Assembly (NCBI GenBank): GCA_026706665.1 | Contig: JAPOYI010000147.1 | Location: 1-64,000, forward strand | Source: Gammaproteobacteria bacterium | Lineage (GTDB): Bacteria; Pseudomonadota; Gammaproteobacteria; Pseudomonadales; Azotimanducaceae | Reading direction: 5' to 3' | DNA length: 64,000 bases | Program-made: the position numbers and the translations under genes | In this document: positions 37,871 through 45,638 of the stretch, one piece after another | Position numbering within the stretch: the first letter of the stretch is position 1 | How the letters are laid out: every line of letters starts with the position of its first letter | The notes under the pieces: model-generated | The model's input: only the letters and a program-made list of their open reading frames with translations | Database searches by the model: none | Told to the model about the DNA's origin: nothing

Positions 37871-38721
37871 ACCAGCCGTATACAGTCGAAGTCGTCGCCC
37901 CGGCGCCCTCCAACGCCGTGCGGGCTCACGAACATCCCATGCTCGAATCGGGCAATCCTTCGTTTCCTCGAGGCCGCTACCGACTCAGGCTCCTGCCGGG
38001 GGACGACCGATGCTCCTTCCGGGTCGCCCACGAGGTCGAAGGCGCGTCACTCGTCGCCCGGCTTCTCGAGTCCGGCGATGCGCGATGCGCGTGCGTGGTG
38101 TCGTCACCCAGGTCAGGCTATCGGCAGCTCCACATGGCGGAGTCCCTGGAGCACGAGGTGCGTTGGGATGTCGCCGATCTTGGCGAAGCGCCGCTGTTTA
38201 CCCCTGCAATCCTGTGCGTGACGCGGCGAGACATGAAGCTCAGATCAGTGAGGGACGACGTGCATCGCATCTGGGACAAGCAATCGATAACGCTGCGAAA
38301 GGGTTTCCGATTGGCACTTGGCAACGTCATTCAACTGCAGTCATCCATCCTCCACCTCCTGTCGTTGCACCTGGACGACGGGTTGGAGGACGGCCGGTTC
38401 CACGTCGAAATCGAATCGGAACCGTTCCGATTCAAGACGCATGTCGGCGCCGCGCTGTACAGGTGTCTGCGCTGTTCGGGCGGGGTCCCGCGCCACAACA
38501 TCATGACGCACATCGTCACGGCCTGCCTCGCGCGCCTTCAGCGTGACTACCGCGATGATGACGACGGCGACACAGGCTGGCATTCGCATCGAAACCTCCG
38601 CGCATTCGCCGACTACCTTGCCGCCAACGGGCAGCCCCACTGGACCGACGACGGGTTTCGTCCGGAGCAGGTCGCCACCGAGATCTATCCGCTGGCATTG
38701 CCGGACGACAGCGAATCGTGA
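37867..38721 (+). CDS. unknown protein of the island, 284 residues
   Basis: No family recognised. The N-terminal half looks like a beta-rich domain (PRGRYRLRLLPGDDRCSFRVAH, LVARLLESGDARCACVVSS, EHEVRWDVADLG). The C-terminal half is helical with several cysteines and histidines (YRCLRCSGGVPRHNIMTHIVTACLARL) that could bind a metal. It overlaps the GHKL ATPase at its start (ATGA) and the next gene at its stop (GTGA), so these three proteins are probably made in fixed ratio and may form a complex. Confidence 0.7.
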   Translation: MNQPYTVEVVAPAPSNAVRAHEHPMLESGNPSFPRGRYRLRLLPGDDRCSFRVAHEVEGASLVARLLESGDARCACVVSSPRSGYRQLHMAESLEHEVRWDVADLGEAPLFTPAILCVTRRDMKLRSVRDDVHRIWDKQSITLRKGFRLALGNVIQLQSSILHLLSLHLDDGLEDGRFHVEIESEPFRFKTHVGAALYRCLRCSGGVPRHNIMTHIVTACLARLQRDYRDDDDGDTGWHSHRNLRAFADYLAANGQPHWTDDGFRPEQVATEIYPLALPDDSES

Positions 38722-39611
38722 ACGCGTCTCCGGCCACGTTCCTGGAACTCGACGACAGCGCCTATACCCGGCGGCGCCTCGACCTGCTGCGCACCAGGGG
38801 GAGCGATCGGCAACGGGAGTTCCTGAGCCAGGTTCGGGACAGCGCGGATTTCGTGGAGGCCTTCGCCGACGTTCGGCGGCGGGGAAGCACTTCCGCCGCG
38901 CTCGCCCCCTATCCGATGACGGAGAGCGAGTACAAGGATCCGCCGGGCGACACCGAGCAGGATCTCCATGCGTCATGGTCGGCCCTGACGCCGGCCGTCG
39001 CATGCCGATCCGCGTTCTGGGCCATGGTGACCCTCGACCACATCCGCAAGGGACGCATTCAATCCGTCTATCTGGCCGCGAACGGGGGCAGCCTGCCGGG
39101 CGGTGCCGAACGCATCGACGCCGTGCTGCAGGACAAGACTCTCGAAGCGCCCAGGCGGATCGACTCCTGTGTTCGCACCGTGCTGAGACGGCTCGGAGGA
39201 CTACCCGAAGTTCGCGGCAACCGCTCGGTGTACGTGGACTGTCCGTTCGCCCGAGCCTGGTGGCGCGAACGCATCGTGGCGCAGGCCGCCGGAGGAGACG
39301 ACCGGTCGGCGCGCCAGGTGCGCAGGGTTGTCCGCATCCACCAGACGTACTGGGAGAAGCTGGTTGATCGCATCGTGTTCCGAAACTCCACTTTCGGTTC
39401 GACGAACATTCGCAACGCCCTCCTGCGCACGCTGGCACAGTTCCTGAGCGCGAATCCCGACTCCGATCTGTCCACCTACCAGAGCTTCCAGCGGCTCTGC
39501 CGGCGTACCACCGCCTACCAGGGAAGGCTTGAAATGAGCATTCTCAGCGACTCCGAGCTGGATGAACTCATGGTGGCTGTCGTGAAGAACGCCGCTGACA
39601 GTACCGGGTAG
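38718..39611 (+). CDS. unknown protein of the island, 297 residues
   Basis: No family I can name with confidence. The start is a GTG overlapping the previous stop. Visible features are DLHASWSALTPAVACRSAFWAMVTLDHIRKGRIQS, CPFARAWWRERIV and a largely helical C-terminus with NSTFGSTNIRNALLRTLAQFL. The conserved-looking Trp/Arg cluster suggests an all-helical nucleic-acid or protein-binding module. It is the third member of the GHKL-coupled trio and is followed by the methyltransferase after 16 bases. Confidence 0.68.
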   Translation: MNASPATFLELDDSAYTRRRLDLLRTRGSDRQREFLSQVRDSADFVEAFADVRRRGSTSAALAPYPMTESEYKDPPGDTEQDLHASWSALTPAVACRSAFWAMVTLDHIRKGRIQSVYLAANGGSLPGGAERIDAVLQDKTLEAPRRIDSCVRTVLRRLGGLPEVRGNRSVYVDCPFARAWWRERIVAQAAGGDDRSARQVRRVVRIHQTYWEKLVDRIVFRNSTFGSTNIRNALLRTLAQFLSANPDSDLSTYQSFQRLCRRTTAYQGRLEMSILSDSELDELMVAVVKNAADSTG

Positions 39612-39627
39612 CGCACAGGAAGCATCC

Positions 39628-41178
39628 ATGAACGCAGCACACGCCGACCAAGCAGCCGCGCGGGAAAACCGTGTCGGGGCCAATCCGCTCCGAGCCACCC
39701 TCGCGGGGAACCGGCACCGCACGGCAATTTCGCGCACGGATTATTCGCGCCCGATCAGGGGCGCGCTCGCCGACGGCGTCATCGGCCCCGGCGCCACGGT
39801 GCTCGACTACGGCTGCGGACTCGGCGACGACGTCCGGCACCTGGGCCTTCACGGCACGGAAAGCTGGGGATGGGATCCCGCACACCTGCCCGACGGCAGC
39901 CGCGCACCCGCCCAGGTCGTGAATCTCGGTTACGTGGTCAACGTCATTGAAGACGCCGATGAGAGAGCCAAGTGTCTCGCGTGCGCCTGGGCCTGTGCCG
40001 AGCGAGTGCTCATCGTCTCGGCCCGCCTCGCCTCGCAAACTCGGGACTTTACGCCGGTTGGGCGGTTCGCGGACGGATTCGTGACGTCGGTGCCGACCTT
40101 TCAGAAACTCTATCACCATAACGAGCTCAAGAGATGGATCGAGAGTCAACTCGGCGAACCCGCGGTTGCGGGTGGCCCGGGCGTCTTCTACGTCTTTCGC
40201 GATCCTGCCGACCGGATGGGATACCTCGCCAATCGATTCCGCCGCAGTAGCCGCGCCTCTCCGCCATCGGTCGCATCGAGCATCGAAGCTCACAAGGAAC
40301 TCCTGCAACCGCTGGTCGCGTTCTTCCACGCCCACGCCCGCGTCCCGGGCGACGACGAGATCGCCAATGCGGCCGAGATTCGCGAGCGACTCGGGAGTCT
40401 TCGCCGGGCACTTCGGCTGATCGAACGCGCGCACGACCCCGGTCAATGGCATCGCGTCATCACCGCTCGCGCCCACGATCTGCTGCTCTTTCTCGCCCTC
40501 GCAAGGTTCGACGGACGACCGCGATTCGGACAGCTTCCGCTCACCCTTCGCCGAGATATCAAGAGCCTCTTCCCGTCGTATCGCCAAGCCTGCGCCGAGG
40601 CCGACGTTGCATTGCGGGCCGTGGGCAATCTGCGCCGAATCTCAAGGGCCGCCGAGCGATCGACCGTCGGCAAGCGAACCCCTTCCGCGCTATACGTCCA
40701 CGATAGCGCCCTCGATGCGCTGCCGCCGCTGCTACGGCTCTACGAAGGGTGTGCCCGCAGCTACATCGGCCGGATCGAAGGCGCAAATCTGATCAAGCTG
40801 CACACCGACGAACCGATCATCTCCTATTTGTCGTACCCCGACTTCGAGTCCGACCCGCATCCCCAGCTCGACGAGGCAACCACCGTCCACTTGCAGACCT
40901 TTCGGGTTCGGGAGCGCCACTATCGCGCGTCGAAGAACCCTCCGATTCTGCACAGGAAAGAGCTCTTTCTGCCCCCCGACCATCCGCTCCGCGCGAAATT
41001 CGCCCGTCTCACGCGTCACGAGGAGTCGAAGGGGCTTTTCGAAGACAGTTCCCGAATCGGCACTCGATACGGTTGGGAGCAGTGTCTCCGGGAACGCGGC
41101 TTCGCCCTCAAGGGCCACCGGCTCGTGCATCGACCACGTGCGTTGGATAACAGCACCCCAGCAGGCGTCGGGACTTGA
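39628..41178 (+). CDS. DNA phosphorothioation-associated putative methyltransferase
   Basis: A 516-residue protein whose N-terminal half is a Rossmann methyltransferase: HRTAISRTDYSRPIRGAL, motif I VLDYGCGLGDDVRHL at 58-72, GWDPAHLPDG at 81-90 and NLGYVVNVIEDADER at 99-113. This pattern matches the family described as DNA phosphorothioation-associated putative methyltransferases, found in dnd-type clusters. The C-terminal half is helical then beta-rich and has no domain I know. GGAAG lies seven bases before the ATG. It may methylate DNA, or a partner protein, in the island; the substrate is unknown. Confidence 0.82.
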   Translation: MNAAHADQAAARENRVGANPLRATLAGNRHRTAISRTDYSRPIRGALADGVIGPGATVLDYGCGLGDDVRHLGLHGTESWGWDPAHLPDGSRAPAQVVNLGYVVNVIEDADERAKCLACAWACAERVLIVSARLASQTRDFTPVGRFADGFVTSVPTFQKLYHHNELKRWIESQLGEPAVAGGPGVFYVFRDPADRMGYLANRFRRSSRASPPSVASSIEAHKELLQPLVAFFHAHARVPGDDEIANAAEIRERLGSLRRALRLIERAHDPGQWHRVITARAHDLLLFLALARFDGRPRFGQLPLTLRRDIKSLFPSYRQACAEADVALRAVGNLRRISRAAERSTVGKRTPSALYVHDSALDALPPLLRLYEGCARSYIGRIEGANLIKLHTDEPIISYLSYPDFESDPHPQLDEATTVHLQTFRVRERHYRASKNPPILHRKELFLPPDHPLRAKFARLTRHEESKGLFEDSSRIGTRYGWEQCLRERGFALKGHRLVHRPRALDNSTPAGVGT

Positions 41179-41182
41179 TCCG

Positions 41183-43207
41183 ATGATCGACCCAAGACGA
41201 CCCTCCCCGGCGGAAGCGAAAGTGCATCTCGCACAGATCGAGTGGGCCCTGCACGCTGTTCGCAAAGGCTGGCTGCCGGCCAGGTACGCGGTGGTTTGGC
41301 CCGCCGGACTCGACCGCTCCCTGCTGCATGAACTGCCCCTGTCGACGCCGGTCCGGAACTGCCTCGAAGAGGCGATGCTGACGAATGGCCACTTGCCGCT
41401 TTGCACTCTGACCTTGCGGCGGAATCCGAACTTTCGGCGCACCTTTGTCGCCGACCTCCTGCTCACGGTCGAGAAGTATCTCATCGACTGCACCCTGGCT
41501 CCGGATGTTCCGACACACGATTCACCGAGGTCAGTCATTCCGGACCGTCCCTCAAACATCGTCGACGCTGGCCTCGACAGCGATGAAGTGCTCTCCGAGG
41601 GGTCGAACGCTGCCGCCGAGAGCCTCGCGTCGCTGCTTGACACCATTGATCGGCTCAGATCGCCCTCCCGGCGGTGGAGCCTCGCCACCGAGGGCCTCAG
41701 GTCGCTGCTCGCCACATCGGCCGACGTTCTCGGGACGCCGACCCTTGCCGACGCGCTGCGACCAGAACTGGTGCGCCTCGCCAGCCGAATGGGCCTGGAC
41801 AACGCACTCCGATCCGTCGCACTTCACGAGACGCTGCTCGGGACACCGAGCCTTCCGGCCCTCGTTGTCCGGCGTCTCCGAGAGACCTTGAACGGTTTCA
41901 GCCCAAGGCAACTCGCCGTAATCGAAGCCCGGCTCGTTCGGTCGCCCCCCGCAACCCTCGAGCAGGTCGCACGCCAGTTCGGGGTGACGAGAGAGCGCGT
42001 TCGCCAGATACAGAAGAGGCTCGAGCCGAAGATCGATGCGGCGCTGGGCGAGGAGCTTCAGATCATCGCATCCACCTTGCAGGAGCGCCTCGAACCGGTG
42101 GTTGCGGCAGATGCGCTCGAACAGCGGATCGACTTGATCTCTCACGACGCTTCCGAGACCGTCGCGGCCTTGTTTCGCGATGCCCTCATCCGGGCGATGG
42201 GCTTCACGCTCAACGGCGGTCTTTACACCAACGATCATGCCGAGCAAGCGATCCGGGATGTCCGGCGCCGAGCCCGAGAACTCGCCGACGACGTGGGCCT
42301 CGTCCAGGAGCGGGATATTGTCTCGAGCCTGCCAGGCGAGAAGTGGCAACGCTTCTGGCCCTGGCTCCGTCGACGCAGCGGACTCCACGGCTTCTACGGT
42401 TCACTGGCCCTCCGTGACAGCGCGAAGGCGCGGGCGAAAGCCGCGCTGCTATTCCTCGGGCGCCCTGCCACACGCGACGAGATCGGTGCCGTGTGTGGCC
42501 GGGAACGCAATCGGGTCGGGGCGAACCTGTCGAACATCCCGAGCGTCGTGAAAGCGGACAGGGACCGCTGGGGCCTTCGGGATTGGATCGACGACGAGTA
42601 CGACGGCATCGTCGGCGAGATCGTCCAGCGCATCGAAGAGGACGGAGGGGTCACGACCACCGAGCGGCTGCTGACGGAGATTCCCGCCAGGTTCAACGTC
42701 AGCCCGCAGAGCGTTCGCGCCTACATGCAGACGCCCCGATTCGATGTTCGCGACGGATCGATCAGGTTGGCGAGTCCCGCTTCAATACGCCTCCGGAACC
42801 TGGACGACGTCATCGACGGACGCGACGAGGGCGGTGCGCCTTTCTGGACTTTCGTTGTGGAGACCCGCTATTTCCAGGGATACAGCGTGGTGGGCGTACC
42901 GCCGGAGTTCGCGAAGGCGCTCGGCTGCGAGCCGGACTCGGGCGTCGACATTCGAATCGAAAACCTCTCCGACTGCCGCGCTCTTTCCCTGCGTTGGCGT
43001 CTCGCCACGTTGACCGGGGCTTCGCTCGGTTACGTGGCCGAGCCACTGAGGCGACTCGATCTCCAAACGGGAGACCGGGCGCGAGTCACGATCGCCGGAC
43101 CTCGATCCGTAAGGCTCGGTCCCGATTTCGGCGACACCGGGTCGCGACCTCCCCAGGGGGCGGACGCCACATTGGTGCGCATCCTGGGTCGTCGCCGAGC
43201 GATATAG
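41183..43207 (+). CDS. large protein with sigma-region-4-like helix-turn-helix
   Basis: A 674-residue protein. In the middle (residues about 240-285) the stretch FSPRQLAVIEARLVRSPPATLEQVARQFGVTRERVRQIQKRLEPKI closely resembles region 4 of sigma-70 factors, which binds promoter DNA. A second helix-turn-helix-like part is LFLGRPATRDEIGAVCGRERNRVGANL, followed by RFNVSPQSVRAYMQT. The C-terminal portion is beta-rich. No sigma region 2 is visible, so it is unlikely to be a real sigma factor. Similar repeats occur in DNA-binding proteins of defence islands. ATG 41183 is four bases after the methyltransferase stop. Confidence 0.7.
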   Translation: MIDPRRPSPAEAKVHLAQIEWALHAVRKGWLPARYAVVWPAGLDRSLLHELPLSTPVRNCLEEAMLTNGHLPLCTLTLRRNPNFRRTFVADLLLTVEKYLIDCTLAPDVPTHDSPRSVIPDRPSNIVDAGLDSDEVLSEGSNAAAESLASLLDTIDRLRSPSRRWSLATEGLRSLLATSADVLGTPTLADALRPELVRLASRMGLDNALRSVALHETLLGTPSLPALVVRRLRETLNGFSPRQLAVIEARLVRSPPATLEQVARQFGVTRERVRQIQKRLEPKIDAALGEELQIIASTLQERLEPVVAADALEQRIDLISHDASETVAALFRDALIRAMGFTLNGGLYTNDHAEQAIRDVRRRARELADDVGLVQERDIVSSLPGEKWQRFWPWLRRRSGLHGFYGSLALRDSAKARAKAALLFLGRPATRDEIGAVCGRERNRVGANLSNIPSVVKADRDRWGLRDWIDDEYDGIVGEIVQRIEEDGGVTTTERLLTEIPARFNVSPQSVRAYMQTPRFDVRDGSIRLASPASIRLRNLDDVIDGRDEGGAPFWTFVVETRYFQGYSVVGVPPEFAKALGCEPDSGVDIRIENLSDCRALSLRWRLATLTGASLGYVAEPLRRLDLQTGDRARVTIAGPRSVRLGPDFGDTGSRPPQGADATLVRILGRRRAI

Positions 43208-43209
43208 CC

Positions 43210-45429
43210 GTGCTGACCGACGAGAGAACTCTGAGACCCGGCCTTTACCCTTTGCCGGATGTGCGCGTCGCCCGGAACATCCTGATACCCGGGTTCCGAG
43301 CCGCCACCACCGTCCGCGGCGCTTTCGGCTGGTTCACCGCGGGCTGGATCCGGCAACTCGCTCCGGGTCTGGCCGTCTACCTTGATCGAGACGACACCGA
43401 GCCGATGGAATTCACGGTCGCTCCGGCGCTGTTCCCCGCCGAACGAGGCGCCGTGGAGCGGGGCGCCCAGATGACGGAAGAGGAGGCGGCCAGATTCGTG
43501 GCGGACGTCTTCATCAAGGGACGCGCCGCCGCCGGGCCGCTCGCCCGCCATGCGCTCGACTGCCTGTCGTGGATGATCGCCACGGACGCGCTTCGGCTGC
43601 GTATCGCGGTACCGACGCACGAGTCCAACTACCATCCCAAGCTCTGGCTCTTCGACGATGGCGAGAATCAGGTTCTTGCGCGCGGATCCGGCAACGCGAC
43701 TGGCAGAGGCGTGGGCGCCGGCGTCGAACATCTCGACGTGGACGTGTCGTGGCAGAACGACAGCCGCGTGCCGGCCGGCATGACGATGCTCAACAACTGG
43801 TCCACCGGCCACAGTCCCGGAATCGCAAAGGTCTTCGATCTACCCGAGGCCGTTGCCCGAGACATCATCGAGACCGCCCCCGAACAAGCGCCACGCCCGA
43901 GCGAATACGATGTCCTCGCGATCCGGAACCGTACGGTGTTCCCCCGGCGGTCGGTGCCTCGCCCGCCGCACCGACTCCGAATACCGGACTGCCTGGAGTG
44001 GCGCAGCGGCCGCTACGCCCACCAGGGCGATGCGGTCGAGGGCTGGGAGCAAGTCGAGCCTCCGGAGAGAGGCGTTATCGCCATGGCAACGGGCGCCGGG
44101 AAAACCCTCACGGCCTTGATCTGCGCCAGCCGCTGTCAGGATCGACTCGGGAATGGGAATCAGCCATTCCTGATCGTGGTTTCGGCACCTTCCGTCCCTC
44201 TCATCATGCAATGGGCGGAAGAGGTCAGGAAGTTCGGCGTGAGCCCCGTTACCCCGACTCTCGGGTCGAAAGCCAATACAAGGCTCACCAGCCTGTTTCG
44301 GGGACTTCGCGGCGGCGGCACACACGTCGCGATCGTCACCAACAACATGCTGTGCGACCCATCCTTCCAGGAAACCGTCAAACACAAGCTGCAAACGCGG
44401 AGCGGCGCCATCCCGACACTCCTGATCGCGGACGAAGCGCATACGCTCGGCGCGGAGTCGTTCATCCGGAACAAGCCGTCCTTCTTCGAGAGACGCCTCG
44501 GGCTCTCCGCGACGCCGGAGCGTCAGTACGACCCGGACGGGACCGAGGAGATATTCGAGTTCTTCGGACCTGCCGTGTACGAATTCGGCCTCGACCGCGC
44601 GATCGGGTTCTGTCTGGTCCCGTACCGCTACTACGTTCACGCCTGCACTCTCAATGGCGACGAGCTCGCCGAGTTCGAGGCGCTCTCTCGGCGAATTGGA
44701 GCGACCATGGCCGGCGAGTCGGATGCAGGCGAAGACTCCCCCCTCCGCGCACTCCTGATCGCCCGGCGCCGAATCATCGAAACCGCGGACAGCAAGCTCG
44801 ATCTCTTGCGCGCCGTCCTTGAGCGCCGGCGACCGAGGGATCTCGCCCATGCGCTCATTTATGCTTCCGCCAAGAACCCCGAGCAGTTCGACCGGATCGG
44901 CTCGCTGCTCTCCGAACTCGAGGTGAAGTGGGCGCCTGTGACGCAGGAAACAACCAGGAACCCGAAGCGTCTGGCCCAGATCCTGGACTCCTTCGGCAAG
45001 GGCGCCATCCAGGTGCTGCTCGCCAAGAAGGTTCTCGACGAAGGAGTGGACATTCCGACCATCCGGGAGGCCTTCATCGTGGCCTCGTCCACCGTCGAGC
45101 GCGAATGGGTGCAGAGAAGAGGGCGCGTTCTGCGCATGCACCCGGGCAAACCCTGGGCGATCGTTCACGACTTCCTTGCGCTACCACCGGCCGGCTGGTT
45201 TCGACGCGACCGGACCCCGTCCATTGCGGGGATCGTCAGGACCGAGTGCGGCCGCGCGCAAGCGTTCGGGCGATACGCGCAGAACATTGTCGGCCACGAC
45301 GGTCTGGATGCGGACCTCTCCCAACTGAGCGAAACGTTCTGGCCGCGATCATCCGCGGTCGCGTCACAACTCGACAACCCCGGCGACCTCAGGGTGGCCC
45401 GCGCAACACCAGGAGGAAAGCTATGGTGA
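43210..45429 (+). CDS. phosphorothioation-system restriction enzyme (PLD-like nuclease plus superfamily 2 helicase)
   Basis: A 739-residue protein. The N-terminal third carries an HKD-type phospholipase D nuclease pattern: SNYHPKLWLFDDGENQVLARGSGNATGRG near residues 138-167. A superfamily 2 helicase follows: Walker A MATGAGKTLTAL near 289, DEAH near 408 (IADEAHTLG), motif III GLSATPE near 431 and motif VI QRRGRVLRMHPG near 636. This is the layout of the family annotated as DNA phosphorothioation system restriction enzymes. A GTG start two bases after the previous stop is chosen, since the upstream frame is antisense-free but overlaps the previous gene. It would cleave unmodified foreign DNA. 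Confidence 0.82.
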   Translation: MLTDERTLRPGLYPLPDVRVARNILIPGFRAATTVRGAFGWFTAGWIRQLAPGLAVYLDRDDTEPMEFTVAPALFPAERGAVERGAQMTEEEAARFVADVFIKGRAAAGPLARHALDCLSWMIATDALRLRIAVPTHESNYHPKLWLFDDGENQVLARGSGNATGRGVGAGVEHLDVDVSWQNDSRVPAGMTMLNNWSTGHSPGIAKVFDLPEAVARDIIETAPEQAPRPSEYDVLAIRNRTVFPRRSVPRPPHRLRIPDCLEWRSGRYAHQGDAVEGWEQVEPPERGVIAMATGAGKTLTALICASRCQDRLGNGNQPFLIVVSAPSVPLIMQWAEEVRKFGVSPVTPTLGSKANTRLTSLFRGLRGGGTHVAIVTNNMLCDPSFQETVKHKLQTRSGAIPTLLIADEAHTLGAESFIRNKPSFFERRLGLSATPERQYDPDGTEEIFEFFGPAVYEFGLDRAIGFCLVPYRYYVHACTLNGDELAEFEALSRRIGATMAGESDAGEDSPLRALLIARRRIIETADSKLDLLRAVLERRRPRDLAHALIYASAKNPEQFDRIGSLLSELEVKWAPVTQETTRNPKRLAQILDSFGKGAIQVLLAKKVLDEGVDIPTIREAFIVASSTVEREWVQRRGRVLRMHPGKPWAIVHDFLALPPAGWFRRDRTPSIAGIVRTECGRAQAFGRYAQNIVGHDGLDADLSQLSETFWPRSSAVASQLDNPGDLRVARATPGGKLW

Positions 45430-45638
45430 GCAACTTCGAGCGGATTCTCGCCGAGATCAGGAAGGAGGCCGGTCGCATCGCGCCGGGCTATCGGGTCGAC
45501 CCCGAGTCCGTCGTGAACCTCATCATGGAGATTGTCGACTTGGAGGATCAGCACCGCGTAAAGGCTCAGCCGCGAATCAGCCAAAGAGTCCGTAGCATGA
45601 TCGAAAATGCGGCCCCGACTCACGCGGAGGGCGAGTAG
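45423..45638 (+). CDS. small acidic-helical protein of the island (DNA modification system-associated type)
   Basis: A 71-residue protein predicted to be helical (FERILAEIRKEAGRI, PESVVNLIMEIVDLEDQHRVKAQPRISQRVRSMIEN). It overlaps the helicase stop by seven bases and abuts the DndD-like gene. It resembles small proteins that I recall being labelled as DNA modification system-associated small proteins next to DndD. The size suggests an adaptor or stabiliser of the ATPase. Confidence 0.65.
   Translation: MVSNFERILAEIRKEAGRIAPGYRVDPESVVNLIMEIVDLEDQHRVKAQPRISQRVRSMIENAAPTHAEGE

Noticed and set aside
42493-43209. Long in-frame extension before the restriction helicase
   Set aside because: It lies over the 3' third of the sigma-4-like gene and is low-complexity Arg/Gly-rich; the GTG at 43210 directly follows the previous stop.
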